Source: Sphingomonas sp. BK345 (lineage in GTDB: Bacteria; Pseudomonadota; Alphaproteobacteria; Sphingomonadales; Sphingomonadaceae). Taken from it: DNA of 64,000 nt. The first letter of the stretch is position 1. Each line of letters begins with the position of its first letter. Below are positions 17,196-26,905 of this stretch, piece by piece. The notes beneath the pieces were generated by a model that saw only the letters and a list, made by a program, of their open reading frames with translations, ran no database searches and was not told the DNA's origin. The position numbers were made by a program, and so were the translations under genes. The stretch is taken from contig NZ_JACHZX010000003.1 in assembly GCF_014193845.1 (NCBI RefSeq), forward strand, positions 310,001 to 374,000, in the 5' to 3' direction.

Positions 17196-19578
17196 GCAGG
17201 GTTGCTCCCAATTTGCCCGCCGCGGCGACCACCTTGTCGGCGATCGCCTTGAGCTCGGCGTCGGTGAAACTCTTCTCGCCGGGCTGGAGCACCACTTCCA
17301 GCGCGACCGACTTCTGCCCCTCGGGCACGCCCGTGCCGGTGAAGACGTCGAACACGCGCGCACGCACGATCGCGGCCTTGTCGGCGCCCTTGGCGGCGCG
17401 CGCCAGCGCCTCGGCGGCAAGCGCGACGGGGGCGAGGAAGGCGAAGTCGCGGCGCACCGGCTGGAGCGCGGGTGGCGCATAGGCCGGACGCATGAAACCC
17501 GTGCCGCGCTTCGCCGGCAGCGAGTCGAGGTACAGCTCGACCGCGGCGACCGGGCCGGACAGGTCGAAGGCGCGCAGCACCGCGGGATGGACCGCACCGA
17601 ACGCCGCCAGCACCGTCTTGGGACCGAGCCGCAGCGTCCCCGAGCGACCGGGGTGGAAAGCGTCGCCCGCCTCGCCCATCACCTGGAGATTGTCGACCGG
17701 CGCCCCCGCCGCGGCGAGCAGCGCCAGCGCCTCCGCCTTGGCGTCATAGGCGTCGAAGCCGGCGGCCTTGCCGTCGCGCCAGCCGCGCGCGCGGCGGTCG
17801 CCCGCGAGCACGATGCCGAGCGTGGCGCGCTCGTGCGGCGCGCCGTCCTTCGCCAGGTAGCGCCGGCCCAGCTCGAACAGCCGCACGCCGTCGCTGCCCT
17901 GACGCAGGTTGCGCTCGGCCGCGGCGAGCAGGCCGGGGAGCAGCGAGGGCCGCATCACCTTGAGCTCCTCGCTGATCGGGTTGGCGAGCGTCCAGGCGCC
18001 GCCGCCGAACACCGCGGCGTGGCGCTCCGCGACGAAGCTCCACGTCACCGCCTCGTCGAGCCCGCGCGCCGCGGCGGCGCGGCGGACGCGGCGCTCGACC
18101 TTCTGCTCGGGCGTGGCGGTCGGGCGCGCGACGCCGGACAAGCGGGGCAGCGCCACCGATTCCACACGGTCGAGCCCCTCGATCCGGATCACCTCCTCGA
18201 CCAGGTCGGCGGTGCCGTCGACGTCGGGGCGCCAGGTCGGCGGGGTGACCTGCCAGTCGGACGAGACGGCGAAGCCGAGCGCTTCGAGGATCGCGCGCTG
18301 CCGCTCGGCGGGTACGTCGAGGCCGCCGAGCGTCGCGGCGCGTGCCGGGTCGTAGGCATAGCTCGGCATCGCCACCGGCGGCGCGCCCACGCGCGTGACA
18401 TTGCTGGCGGTGCCACCGCAATATTCCCGCACGAGGAAGGTGGCGATCGCGAGCCCGTCATCGAGGAACGCCGGGTCGACGCCGCGCTCGAAGCGCTGGC
18501 GCGCATCGCTGGTCAGCGCGAGCTTCTGGCCCGTGCGCGCGATCGCGTCGGGCGCGAAATAGGCGCATTCGATGATCACGTCGGTGGTCGTCCCCGACAC
18601 GCCCGAGTGCGCGCCACCCATGATGCCGCCGATATCGTGCACCGCCGCATCGTCGGCGATCACGGTCATGCCCGCGGCGAGTGTATAGGTCCGGCCGTTG
18701 AGCGCCTCGACGGTCTCCCCGTCGCGCGCCTGGCGCGCGACCAATGCGCCGGACAGACGGGCGCGGTCGTAGACGTGCAGCGGGCGGCCGAGGTCGACGG
18801 TGAGGTAATTGGTGATGTCGACCAGGGTCGAGATCGGCTTCTGCCCGATCGCGCGAAGGCGGCGCCGCATCCACTCCGGCGACTCGCCGTTGATGAGGCC
18901 CGCGACCGTCTGTGCGTAGAAAGCGGGGCAGCCCGCGGTATCCTCGATCCGCACGTCGGGGCCGGGGCCCTCGCCCGGTACCGCCGGCACGGTCAGCGGC
19001 ACGAGCGTGCCGAGCCCCGCCGCGGCGAGGTCGCGCGCGATGCCGCGCACGCCCATGCAGTCGGGGCGGTTGGGCGTCACCGACACGTCGATCACCGCGT
19101 CGTCGAGCCCGGCGTAGTCGGCGAAGGTCGCGCCGACCGGCGCGTCGGCGGGCAACTCGATGATGCCGTCATGGTCGTCGCCCAGCTCGAGCTCGCGCGA
19201 CGAGCACATCATGCCGTTCGACTCGACCCCGCGGATCGCCGCGACGCGCAGCACCATGCCGTTGGCGGGGACGGTCGCGCCCGCGGTGCCGAACACGCCG
19301 ACCAGCCCGGCGCGCGCGTTGGGCGCGCCGCACACCACCTGGAGCGGCGCGCCGCCGTTGACCTCGGGGCCGGCCTCGACCGTGAGCACCTGGAGCTTGT
19401 CCGCCTGCGGGTGCGGCGCGGCGGTGAGCACGCGCGCGACGCGGAAGCCGCCGAGCCGCGCGGCGGGGTTCTCGACCCCTTCCACCTCGAGCCCGACGCG
19501 GGTGAGCGCGGCGACGATCGAGTCGAGCGACTCGCTCGTGTCGAGATGGTCCTTGAGCCAGGAGAGCGTGAATTTCAT
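17188..19578 (-). CDS. pheT: Phenylalanine-tRNA ligase beta subunit
   Basis: 796 residues, starting MKFTLSWLKDHLDTSESLDS. The domains appear in order: an EMAP/OB tRNA-binding domain (~40-150; ADKLQVLTVEAG), the B3/4 editing region, B5 (~400-470), the catalytic-like core with ARPTATPEQKVERRVRRAAA, and the C-terminal anticodon-binding FDX-ACB domain (PAYAPPALQPVRRDFAFLAP to TLRG). It pairs with PheS to charge tRNA-Phe in the cytoplasm. It lies 25 bp after pheS on the same strand. Confidence 0.98.
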   Translation of the reverse strand: MKFTLSWLKDHLDTSESLDSIVAALTRVGLEVEGVENPAARLGGFRVARVLTAAPHPQADKLQVLTVEAGPEVNGGAPLQVVCGAPNARAGLVGVFGTAGATVPANGMVLRVAAIRGVESNGMMCSSRELELGDDHDGIIELPADAPVGATFADYAGLDDAVIDVSVTPNRPDCMGVRGIARDLAAAGLGTLVPLTVPAVPGEGPGPDVRIEDTAGCPAFYAQTVAGLINGESPEWMRRRLRAIGQKPISTLVDITNYLTVDLGRPLHVYDRARLSGALVARQARDGETVEALNGRTYTLAAGMTVIADDAAVHDIGGIMGGAHSGVSGTTTDVIIECAYFAPDAIARTGQKLALTSDARQRFERGVDPAFLDDGLAIATFLVREYCGGTASNVTRVGAPPVAMPSYAYDPARAATLGGLDVPAERQRAILEALGFAVSSDWQVTPPTWRPDVDGTADLVEEVIRIEGLDRVESVALPRLSGVARPTATPEQKVERRVRRAAAARGLDEAVTWSFVAERHAAVFGGGAWTLANPISEELKVMRPSLLPGLLAAAERNLRQGSDGVRLFELGRRYLAKDGAPHERATLGIVLAGDRRARGWRDGKAAGFDAYDAKAEALALLAAAGAPVDNLQVMGEAGDAFHPGRSGTLRLGPKTVLAAFGAVHPAVLRAFDLSGPVAAVELYLDSLPAKRGTGFMRPAYAPPALQPVRRDFAFLAPVALAAEALARAAKGADKAAIVRARVFDVFTGTGVPEGQKSVALEVVLQPGEKSFTDAELKAIADKVVAAAGKLGATLRG

Positions 19579-19603
19579 CGGTTCGTCCGGAGCTGAAGGA
19601 AGG

Positions 19604-20713
19604 TCAGGCGGGGGTGCCGACGCCGCCCGACAGCGTCGGGACGTCGAGCGCGGCGAAGCCGTAGTGGTGCAGCCAGCGCGTGTCGGCCTCGAACATCGGG
19701 CGCAGGTCGTCGATGCCGTATTTGAGCATCGCCAGCCGGTCGATTCCGCAGCCGAAAGCGAAGCCCTGCCACTCCGCGGGATCGAGCCCGCAATTGGCGA
19801 TCACGCGCGGGTGGACCATGCCGCTGCCCAGCACCTCCATCCAGCCCGCATCGCCGCCGATGACGCGCTTGCCCTTCTCGACCGAGAAGCCGACGTCGAC
19901 CTCGGCGGAGGGTTCGGTGAACGGGAAATAGCTCGGGCGCAGCCGCAGCACGACGTCGTCGCGCTCGAAGAAGGCCTTGAGGAAGGTCTCGAGCGTCCAC
20001 TTCAGGTGGCCGAGCGTGATGCCCTTGTCGATCACCAGCCCCTCGACCTGGTGGAACATCGGCGTGTGCGTCGCGTCCCAGTCCGAGCGATACACGCGGC
20101 CGGGCGCGATGATGCGGATCGGCGCGCCCGCGCCGTTCTGGCGGCGCGCGACCTCGACCATGGTGCGGATCTGCACCGGCGAGGTATGCGTGCGCAGCAC
20201 CAGGGGCGCGGCCTCGGCGCCCTCGGCTTGCGCGACGTAGAAGGTGTCCTGCATCGCGCGCGCCGGATGCGTGTCCGGGATGTTGAGCGCACCGAAATTG
20301 TGCCAGTCGTCCTCGATCTCGGGCCCGGTGGCGACCGCGAAGCCGAGGTCGGCGAAGATCTCGGCCAGCTCGTCCATGACCTGGCTGACCGGATGGACCG
20401 TGCCGCCCGCGGGCAGGTCGACCGGCAGCGTCATATCGAGCGCCTCGCTGGCGAGCTGCGCGTCGAGCGCGACCTGCTCCAGCACCGCCTTGCGCGCGGC
20501 GATCGCGGCGGTGACCGCCTCGCGGAGCTGGTGGATCGCCGGGCCGCGCGCCTGTCGCTCCTCGGACGACAGCGCGCCAAGCGTCTTGAGCAGCGCGGTG
20601 ACGCGCCCCTGCTTGCCGAGCGCCTCGACCCGCACCGCCTCGAGCGCATCGAGCCCCGCGGCCGCGGCGATCGCGGCGAGCAGGTGGGTCTGGAGCTCGT
20701 CGGTATCGGTCAT
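19604..20713 (-). CDS. pheS: Phenylalanine-tRNA ligase alpha subunit
   Basis: The 369-residue class-II synthetase catalytic subunit has an N-terminal coiled coil (~1-90) and motif 2 / motif 3 elements: [21 protein letters not shown] block ([15 protein letters not shown]), [24 protein letters not shown], and [19 protein letters not shown]. It activates Phe and transfers it to tRNA as (alpha-beta)2. The ATG overlaps the stop of the GIY-YIG gene by 4 bp, so pheS is translated behind it. No attenuator peptide rich in Phe was found upstream. Confidence 0.98.
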   Translation of the reverse strand: MTDTDELQTHLLAAIAAAAGLDALEAVRVEALGKQGRVTALLKTLGALSSEERQARGPAIHQLREAVTAAIAARKAVLEQVALDAQLASEALDMTLPVDLPAGGTVHPVSQVMDELAEIFADLGFAVATGPEIEDDWHNFGALNIPDTHPARAMQDTFYVAQAEGAEAAPLVLRTHTSPVQIRTMVEVARRQNGAGAPIRIIAPGRVYRSDWDATHTPMFHQVEGLVIDKGITLGHLKWTLETFLKAFFERDDVVLRLRPSYFPFTEPSAEVDVGFSVEKGKRVIGGDAGWMEVLGSGMVHPRVIANCGLDPAEWQGFAFGCGIDRLAMLKYGIDDLRPMFEADTRWLHHYGFAALDVPTLSGGVGTPA

Positions 20714-21051
20714 TCGTCACCTTTGTCAGTCACGCGGTCGTTGTGCCCTGCCACGGGATCGAAGCCGAGGCCGAGCGCGAGATCGGACCACGCCGGGTTC
20801 GCCTCCTCGATCAGCCGCAACTTCCAGTCGCGCCTCCACTTCTTCAGCTGCTTCTCGCGTGCGATCGCAGCGTCCATCGTGTCGGCGGTCTCGTACCAGA
20901 CCAGCCGCACCGCTCCGTAGCGGGTGGCGAACCCTGGGATCAATCCTCCGCGATGCTGCGCCAGTCGCGCGAGCAGGTTCGAGGTGACGCCGACGTACAG
21001 CGTGCCGTGGCGTCGGCTCGCGAGAATGTAAACGCACGGCTGCTTCGGCAT
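20710..21051 (-). CDS. GIY-YIG nuclease family protein
   Basis: The 113-residue single-domain protein has the signature at its start: [20 protein letters not shown], then [20 protein letters not shown] (Arg of the active site) and [20 protein letters not shown] with the conserved Glu. This is the short URI/YhbQ-like branch found in many bacteria, whose cellular job is poorly known; some act on DNA ends or structures. It is inserted directly before pheS with a 4-bp overlap, so it is probably expressed with pheST. Confidence 0.9.
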   Translation of the reverse strand: MPKQPCVYILASRRHGTLYVGVTSNLLARLAQHRGGLIPGFATRYGAVRLVWYETADTMDAAIAREKQLKKWRRDWKLRLIEEANPAWSDLALGLGFDPVAGHNDRVTDKGDE

Positions 21052-21161
21052 GGCGGCGGCGGTTCGGCAGATCGAGGTATCTAGGCAATGTAGACGACCT
21101 CGCTGGCGAACGGCGTCAGCGTCGTGCCACGTTTCTTCGACGTGCCGCTCTTGCCCCGTCC

Positions 21162-21253
21162 GTCATCCCCGCGGAGGCGGGGATCCATTCGCGCGGGTCC
21201 GCGTGAGAGGTGGAACGTCAGCGTGTATGGATCCCCGCCTTCGCGGGGATGAC
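21162..21253. repeat. Inverted pair of GTCATCCCCGC...GGGGATCCA palindromes
   Basis: GTCATCCCCGCGGAGGCGGG (from 21162, ending GATCCA at 21187) and TGGATCCCCGCCTTCGCGGG (21228, ending GATGAC at 21253) each form a strong hairpin and mirror each other. They sit in the 328-bp gap between rplT and the GIY-YIG gene (21052-21379), which holds no gene. The rplT terminator lies at its right end. Confidence 0.7.
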
Positions 21254-21328
21254 GTGTAGGGGTGTGGGTGACGACGTGAGCGGAATACGCGTCAGCTGTA
21301 TGACGGCCTCCCCGCCCCCCAAACGAGA

Positions 21329-21358
21329 AGGGGCGCCGGTGTCCCCACCAGCGCCCCT
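21329..21358 (-). terminator. Rho-independent-type terminator after rplT
   Basis: On the minus strand AGGGGCGCTGGTG pairs with CACCGGCGCCCCT (13-bp stem with one G-T pair, 4-base loop), followed by TTCTCGTTT. It begins 21 bp after the rplT stop. The stem is strong; the T-rich tail is weak but present. Confidence 0.65.
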
Positions 21359-21379
21359 CGTCTCAACGCGGAGGAAGCC

Positions 21380-21745
21380 TCACGCCGCCTGCGGCAGCGC
21401 GGCCTTCGCCTGGGCGATGATCGCGGTGAAGGCGGCGCCCTCGTTCATCGCGATATCGGCCAGCACCTTCCGGTCCAGCTCCACGCCCGCGAGCTTCAGC
21501 CCGTGCATGAACTGGCTGTAGGTCAGGCCCTCGGCGCGGACGCCGGCGTTGATGCGCTGGATCCACAGGCCGCGGAAGGTGCGCTTCTTCACCTTGCGGT
21601 CACGGTAGGCGTACTGGCCGGCCTTCTCGACCGCCTGCCGCGCGACGCGGATGGTGTTCTTGCGACGGCCGCGATAGCCCTTCGCCTGCTCCAGGATGTT
21701 CTTGTGCTTGGCGCGAGTGGTGACGCCCCGCTTGACGCGTGCCAT
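21380..21745 (-). CDS. rplT: 50S ribosomal protein L20
   Basis: 121 residues, starting [20 protein letters not shown], with [34 protein letters not shown] and [18 protein letters not shown]20 is an early assembly protein of the large subunit and in many bacteria represses its own operon by binding the leader. It is 20 bp after rpmI. In many bacteria pheST follows directly; here a terminator, repeats and a GIY-YIG gene intervene. Confidence 0.99.
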   Translation of the reverse strand: MARVKRGVTTRAKHKNILEQAKGYRGRRKNTIRVARQAVEKAGQYAYRDRKVKKRTFRGLWIQRINAGVRAEGLTYSQFMHGLKLAGVELDRKVLADIAMNEGAAFTAIIAQAKAALPQAA

Positions 21746-21765
21746 ATGCTATTCCTCCTCGTCGC

Positions 21766-21969
21766 TCAGTTCAGGCCGTACGGCGCCCAGGCCTTCACCG
21801 TGGCGGTGTCGGCCTTCGACAGCACCGTGGTGCCGCGGTTCTGGCGGATGTACTTGGCGTTGTGGCTGATGAGGCGGTGGCGCTTGCCGGCGACGCCGTG
21901 CTTGATCTTGCCGGTGGCGGTGAGCTTGAAGCGCTTCTTGACGCCGCTCTTGGTCTTGAGCTTGGGCAT
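21766..21969 (-). CDS. rpmI: 50S ribosomal protein L35
   Basis: 67 residues, [20 protein letters not shown], then [29 protein letters not shown] precedes the ATG at 21969. infC, the usual first gene of this operon, is absent; the next gene upstream is a divergent AsmA gene, so rpmI-rplT has its own promoter in the 195-bp gap. Confidence 0.98.
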   Translation of the reverse strand: MPKLKTKSGVKKRFKLTATGKIKHGVAGKRHRLISHNAKYIRQNRGTTVLSKADTATVKAWAPYGLN

Positions 21970-22164
21970 TTTCGTCCTTTCTGCTGGAGCGTTCGGCTGA
22001 AACGGCCGCGGCAGCCCTGGATGGCCGGGCCGTTCGTCACCGCCGATCGCTCGGAGAAGCGCGCGCCTTAGCCGCGCTCCCGGCGAAAAGCAACCGCCCG
22101 CATCTGGCACGGTCGCGCGCGCGGCAGCGGGAACCGCGCCGCCGAGTCGCGCGATTGGACCGCC

Positions 22165-24321
22165 ATGGCAACGATCCCGCCCGACACGGTCGCCGCGCCC
22201 GCTCCGTCCGCGGCGTCGGCCGGCGCGGCGGGTACATCACCGCCGCCCGCGCCGCCGGAAAGCGCCGGCCGATCGCGCGGCCGCGGCTGGCGGATCGCGC
22301 GCAACGTCGCGCTGGGCCTCGTCGCGCTCATCGCCGCGATCTGGCTGGTGCTGTTCGTCACCAAGGGCCGCTTCCTCAAGCGCCCGTTCGAGAGCGTCGT
22401 CGGCAAGCTGACCCATCGCGAGGTGACCGTCGGAGGCGACTTCCAGCTCTATTTCGCGCCGCTCAAGATCAAGTTCTACGCCGAGCGACTCGCCATCGCC
22501 AACCCCGGCTGGGCCACGCGCCCGAACCTGTTCGCCGCGGAGCGGATCGATTCGCGGATCGCGCCGCTGTCGCTGCTGGTCGGCAAGCGCCGGCTCTACT
22601 GGCTCGATCTCACCAACGGGGCGGTCGACCTCGAGTGGGATCCCGCGCACACGCGCAACACCTGGACCTTCAGCGAGGACAAGGGCTCGGGCAAGCCGCT
22701 CGACCTGCCGCGGATCGATCGCGCCACCGTGACGGGCACGCAGGTGCGCTACCGCGACCCGCGGATGAGGCTGCTCGCCGACCTGACGCTCGACACGATC
22801 CGCTCGGCCGACGCGCGCATCGGTCAGGCGGTGGGGCTGAGCGGCACCGGGCAGCTGCGCGACACGCCCTTCACCCTGGCGGCACGGCTGCTCTCGCCCG
22901 ACGCGACCGTGGCACGCGGGCGCAACGAGCTGGTCGCGCGCGCGCGGGTCGCAGGCAACATTGTCGACGTGGCCGGCACGCTGCCTAGCCTCGCCGAGTT
23001 CGAGGGCGTGCCGCTGGCGGTGCGCGCGACGGGGCGCAACCTGTCGACCCTGCTCGACGTCATCGGCGTGGTGATCCCCAACACTCGCACCTACCGGCTC
23101 GGCGCGCAGCTGGTGCAGAGCGGGAACGAATATCGTTTCACGCGGCTGCGCGGCACCTTCGGTGCCAGCGACGTCGCCGGGCGGCTGACCATCACCAACG
23201 GCGCGCGGCTCCACCTCGATTCGGAGCTGACGACCCGCCGGCTCGACATCGTCGATGCCGCGCCGTTCATCGGCTACAACCCGGACATCGTCGCGGAGAA
23301 GGGCGCGGTCGCCGCCGCCGCCGCGACCGGCGCCGCACCGGCGCGGATCCTGCCCGATGCCGCGCTGCCGGTGGCGACGATGCAACGCTTCGACGCCGAC
23401 CTGAAGTGGCATATCGGCGTGGTGCGCTCGCGACGGGTGCCGATCGCCGACATCGACATGGTGCTCGATCTCGAGCGCGGACGGCTCGCGCTGTCGCCGC
23501 TCACCTTCGCGATGGCGCGCGGCAACGTCGCCGCCGACGCGATCTTCGACACGCGCGAGCGGCCCAGCGCGGTCAGCTATGACATCCGCCTCGCGCCCAC
23601 CCCGATGGGGCGGCTGCTCGCCGGCTATGGCGTCGCCGAGTCGGGCACGTCGGGGACGATCCGCGGCCGCATCCAGCTGGCCGGGCGCGGCGACACGATC
23701 CACGACTCGCTCGCCAGCGCGCGTGGGCGGATCGCCTTCGTGATGCCCGCGGGCACGTTATGGACGCGCAACGTCGAGCTCGCCGAGATCGACCTCGGCA
23801 CCTTCGTCCAGAAGATGTTCCAGCAGGAGCTCAAGGAGCCGGTGCGGATCAATTGCGGCCTGGTCGCCTTCACTGTCCGGGACGGTATCGCCGCGACCGA
23901 CCCGGTCCTGATCGACACCAAGAACAACGTGATCCTGGCGCGCGGCGGATTCAGCTTCAAGACCGAGGCGCTGGACCTCGCCTTCCGCGCCGATTCGAAG
24001 AAGTTCAGCCTCTTCTCGGGCCAGTCGCCGGTCGGGTTGGGCGGCTATTTCGCGCAGCCGCAGCTGAACGTGATCTCGCCGCAGCTGGTGGTGCGCGCCG
24101 GGGCCGGGCTGGGCCTGGCGGTGGTGGCGACGCCGGTCGCGGCGCTGCTGGCGTTCGTCGATCCGGGCGACGCCAAGGCGGCGCAGTGCGGCCCGATCCT
24201 CGCGGGCAAGACCGCGGCGGCGCAGCGCGACGAGAAGGGCGAGCCGCGCACCGATGTCGGCAATGGCACGACCAGCAAGGCGCCGGCGCCGAAGCGGAAG
24301 AAGTTCCTGGGGATCTTCTAG
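22165..24321 (+). CDS. AsmA family protein
   Basis: 718 residues: a Pro/Ala/Ser-rich cytoplasmic head (1-35), one membrane helix at about 47-66 ([17 protein letters not shown]), then a large periplasmic beta-repeat domain. AsmA-type blocks include [20 protein letters not shown], near LAIANPGWA, and a C-terminal AsmA_2-like part ([40 protein letters not shown]). AsmA-like proteins are thought to bridge the envelope and move phospholipids to the outer membrane. It is divergent from rpmI. A Lys-rich tail (KRKKFLGIF) ends the protein. Confidence 0.9.
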   Translation: MATIPPDTVAAPAPSAASAGAAGTSPPPAPPESAGRSRGRGWRIARNVALGLVALIAAIWLVLFVTKGRFLKRPFESVVGKLTHREVTVGGDFQLYFAPLKIKFYAERLAIANPGWATRPNLFAAERIDSRIAPLSLLVGKRRLYWLDLTNGAVDLEWDPAHTRNTWTFSEDKGSGKPLDLPRIDRATVTGTQVRYRDPRMRLLADLTLDTIRSADARIGQAVGLSGTGQLRDTPFTLAARLLSPDATVARGRNELVARARVAGNIVDVAGTLPSLAEFEGVPLAVRATGRNLSTLLDVIGVVIPNTRTYRLGAQLVQSGNEYRFTRLRGTFGASDVAGRLTITNGARLHLDSELTTRRLDIVDAAPFIGYNPDIVAEKGAVAAAAATGAAPARILPDAALPVATMQRFDADLKWHIGVVRSRRVPIADIDMVLDLERGRLALSPLTFAMARGNVAADAIFDTRERPSAVSYDIRLAPTPMGRLLAGYGVAESGTSGTIRGRIQLAGRGDTIHDSLASARGRIAFVMPAGTLWTRNVELAEIDLGTFVQKMFQQELKEPVRINCGLVAFTVRDGIAATDPVLIDTKNNVILARGGFSFKTEALDLAFRADSKKFSLFSGQSPVGLGGYFAQPQLNVISPQLVVRAGAGLGLAVVATPVAALLAFVDPGDAKAAQCGPILAGKTAAAQRDEKGEPRTDVGNGTTSKAPAPKRKKFLGIF

Positions 24322-24328
24322 GCCGCCC

Positions 24329-24982
24329 TCACCGCCACGATCCCTCGGGAAGGTCGACGTCGCGAACGGCCGCGTCGAGCGCGGCGACCAGCCCGGCGCG
24401 ATCCAGCGGCACGCAATAGGCCGGCTTGGCGCGCTCGAACCGCCATCCCTCGGCCAGCGGTCCCACGTCGACCGCGCCGTAGCTGAGCGAGCCGTGCAAC
24501 GCCGCTACCTGCGCGCAGGCGCCCTCGTCGTCGCCCGCGATCGGCAGCGCGCGGCGTGACCCGCCCGGCAGCACCGGCGGCGCGCGCAGGTCGCGCGCGA
24601 GGATGGCGTTGAATGCCTTCACCACCGTCGCCGCTGGAAAGTGACGCGCCACCATCTCGCTGGTCGTGGTCGAGCGCGAGTCGAGCGCGGCGATCGGGCC
24701 GTCGCGGTCGGGATAGTGGTTGTTGGCGTCGGCGACGACCCGACCCGCCAGCAGCCCCGGCGCGAGCGTGAATACCGCGGTGAAGGGGATCGCGAGCACC
24801 ACCAACTCGCTCAGCGCGGGCACGTCGTCGGCGCGCGCGGCGGCGCAGCCGATCGTCGCGGCGAGGTCGTAGATGGTCTCGGGCGCGCGCGAGTTGGCGA
24901 GCGTCACCTCGTGCCCCACCACCACCGCGCGCCGCGCCAGCGCCTGGCCGACCTGGCCCGCCCCGATGATCCCGACCCGCAT
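24329..24982 (-). CDS. NADP-binding oxidoreductase (F420-dependent NADP reductase-like)
   Basis: The 217-residue protein begins with a Rossmann nucleotide loop MRVGIIGAGQVGQALARRA and has LANSRAPETIYDL and VVADANNHYPDRDG, typical of the NADPH:F420 oxidoreductase-like family. Sphingomonads do not generally make F420, so a different electron partner is likely. Later blocks (ATVVKAFNAILARDL) match the same family. It lies 80 bp downstream of the MFS gene on the same strand, perhaps cotranscribed; converges on the AsmA gene. Confidence 0.8.
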   Translation of the reverse strand: MRVGIIGAGQVGQALARRAVVVGHEVTLANSRAPETIYDLAATIGCAAARADDVPALSELVVLAIPFTAVFTLAPGLLAGRVVADANNHYPDRDGPIAALDSRSTTTSEMVARHFPAATVVKAFNAILARDLRAPPVLPGGSRRALPIAGDDEGACAQVAALHGSLSYGAVDVGPLAEGWRFERAKPAYCVPLDRAGLVAALDAAVRDVDLPEGSWR

Positions 24983-25063
24983 CGCTCACTCCGCACTGAC
25001 CTCGGTGCTTTATAGCGGCGTGAAAGGGGGACAGCGGTCGGGGCGAGCGGAAGTGTCGCGCCG

Positions 25064-26296
25064 TCACGCCGAGGCGGGCGGCGGCGCGGTGCCAGGTTCC
25101 TCCGGCACGGCGAGCGGTCGCACCCGCACCAGCAGCACGCCGCCGAGCAGCGCGAGCCCCCCGAGCGCGGCGCAGAACAGCACGACCCCCGGCCAGCCGT
25201 GACGAGTCCAGGCAATGCCGCCCGCCGATCCGAGCACGCTCGAGCCGACATAGTAGAAGAACAGATACCACGCCGCCGCCTGCCCGCGCGCGGCGCCACC
25301 GCGACGGCCGACCCAGGCGCTCGCGATCGAGTGGGCGCCGAAGAAGCCGATCGTCAGCACCGCGATGCCGAGGATCACCAGCCACAAGGGCGTCGCCGCG
25401 GTGAGCGCCACCCCCGCGATCAGCAGCACGACCGGGACCCAGAAGACGCGGCGTCGGCCGAGTCGTCCCGCCAGCCCGCCGAACAGCCGCGAGCTGACGG
25501 AGCCGAGCACGTAGAGCAGGAACACCGCCCCGATCGTCGCCTGCCCGAGGCCGTACGGCGGCGCGAGCAGGTGGAAGCCGGCATAATTGTAGATCGTCAC
25601 GAACGCGCCCATCAGCAGGAAGCTCTCGACGTAGAGCAGGCGCAGCCCGGGATCGCGGAACAGCGCCGCGGCGCCGCGCGGCAGCGCGAGCCAAGCGGCG
25701 TCGCTCGGCGCGAACCGGCGCGACGGCGGGGCCAGCCGGCGGAAGGCCTCGGCCAGCGCGAGCCCGATCAGGCCGACGCTCGCCAGCGCCCAGCGCCAGT
25801 CCGCCACCGCGGCGACGAGGCTGGCCACCAGCCGCCCGCCCATGCCGCCGAGCGCGCTGCCCGCGATATAGAGACCCATCGCCGCGCCGATCGAGGCTGA
25901 GTCGACCTCCTCGGCGACATAGGCCATCGCCACCGCCGGCACGCCCGCGAGCGCCAGCCCCGCGAGCAGCCGCAGCGCGAGCAGCCCGTACCAGCCGGGC
26001 ACCACCGCCGCGGCCATCGTCAGCAGCGCCGCGGTGATCATCGCCGCCACCATCAGCGGGCGGCGCCCGACCCGGTCCGACACCGCGCCGGCGACGAGGA
26101 TGCCGAGCGCGAGCGGCCCCGTCGCGAGTGACACCGCCAGCGACGCCGCCTCCGCGCTCAGGCGGAAGTGCGTGGCGAGCAACGGCAGCAGCGGCTGCAC
26201 CGCGTACAAGGTGGAGAAAGTGGCGAAGCCGGCGAACAGCATCGCCAGCGTGAGGCGGCGATAGGCCGGCGAACCTGCCGCCAGTGCGGGCGGCAC
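25064..26296 (-). CDS. MFS transporter (YnfM/Bcr-like efflux subgroup)
   Basis: The 410-residue protein has twelve predicted hydrophobic segments. The motif between TM2 and TM3 is GAVSDRVGRRPLMVAA, the MFS signature loop, and its C-terminal-half counterpart is GLAGRLGRRRVFWV. The opening FATFSTLYAVQPLLPLLATH resembles YnfM-like exporters. It probably exports small molecules by proton antiport; the substrate is not evident. The start lies 5 bp after the small 75-residue gene, so they form a two-gene unit. Confidence 0.88.
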   Translation of the reverse strand: MPPALAAGSPAYRRLTLAMLFAGFATFSTLYAVQPLLPLLATHFRLSAEAASLAVSLATGPLALGILVAGAVSDRVGRRPLMVAAMITAALLTMAAAVVPGWYGLLALRLLAGLALAGVPAVAMAYVAEEVDSASIGAAMGLYIAGSALGGMGGRLVASLVAAVADWRWALASVGLIGLALAEAFRRLAPPSRRFAPSDAAWLALPRGAAALFRDPGLRLLYVESFLLMGAFVTIYNYAGFHLLAPPYGLGQATIGAVFLLYVLGSVSSRLFGGLAGRLGRRRVFWVPVVLLIAGVALTAATPLWLVILGIAVLTIGFFGAHSIASAWVGRRGGAARGQAAAWYLFFYYVGSSVLGSAGGIAWTRHGWPGVVLFCAALGGLALLGGVLLVRVRPLAVPEEPGTAPPPASA

Positions 26297-26301
26297 GGCG
26301 C

Positions 26302-26529
26302 TCAGCCGGTGCCCTGCGCGCGCGCCCCGGCGATCATGCGACGCGCGATCTCGCGCACGCCCTCGTCGTCCTTGCTGTCGTCCCGCGCCGGATCGCCAAG
26401 GTGCGACAGGCTCCCTTCGAGGAAGTCGAGCAGCCCGGGATCGCGCGACTCGACATATTCGATGAGCTTGAACAGCAGATGCTCGGTGGCGATCTCGCGC
26501 TGCCGCGTCCGGCTGAGGTCGTCTCTCAT
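26302..26529 (-). CDS. Small protein of unknown function upstream of the MFS gene
   Basis: 75 residues, soluble, highly charged: MRDDLSRTRQREIATEHLLF then FKLIEYVESRDPGLLDFLEG. The ATG has AAGGAGCACTCC upstream, a strong ribosome site, so it is likely real. Its first two thirds look helical. No family is recognised. It ends 5 bp before the MFS start, which suggests coupled expression. Confidence 0.7.
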   Translation of the reverse strand: MRDDLSRTRQREIATEHLLFKLIEYVESRDPGLLDFLEGSLSHLGDPARDDSKDDEGVREIARRMIAGARAQGTG

Positions 26530-26905
26530 GGAGTGCTCCTTTCGAGCTTCTCTAACCCTTGGCGCCGGGCGCGGCTCCCCAACGAGGCAGCACCTTTGGC
26601 GTACGCTCGCCGAAATCGCGACATTTCCGCTGCCGAGCCGTTCGCGGGACGAACAAGATGCTGTTTACGCTTCATTTTACCGAGATCTCGCGGCACCATT
26701 CGCCCGCTCGAGCGGGCGGCGAAGGTGCGTCCCTTTTCGGGAAGGAAGCGCGCGCTTGGTCGCTTGCCGGTCCGTGGCAATCCCGCATGCTCACCGGGCT
26801 TGTCAGCTAACCTACGGTGACGACGCGAAGAACGAGAGAACGCCCACAACCACCGCATCGAACGCGGGGCGACCGGCACGGCCGGTCGGATAACAGGAGA
26901 GAGCT
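26530..26905. other. Intergenic region between divergent small gene and LuxR regulator
   Basis: No gene is seen in these 376 bp. They contain a perfect 18-bp palindrome CGCCCGCTCGAGCGGGCG (26701-26718), an AT-richer stretch near 26655-26690 that may hold the leftward promoter, and a perfect inverted repeat GACCGGC-ACG-GCCGGTC (26871-26887) ending 6 bp before the regulator's AGGAGAG ribosome site. Confidence 0.5.
26871..26887. promoter_or_regulatory. Perfect inverted repeat in the leader of the LuxR regulator gene
   Basis: GACCGGC (26871-26877), ACG, GCCGGTC (26881-26887): 7-bp arms with a 3-base centre, 18 bp before the start codon. It could be a DNA-binding site for autoregulation or an RNA hairpin that limits ribosome access. 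The sequence shows symmetry only; function is inferred. Confidence 0.4.

Noticed and set aside
17011..19596. Long plus-strand frame opposite pheT
   Set aside because: Antisense shadow caused by the high GC codon pattern of pheT; Arg/Ala/Gly-rich with no family features.
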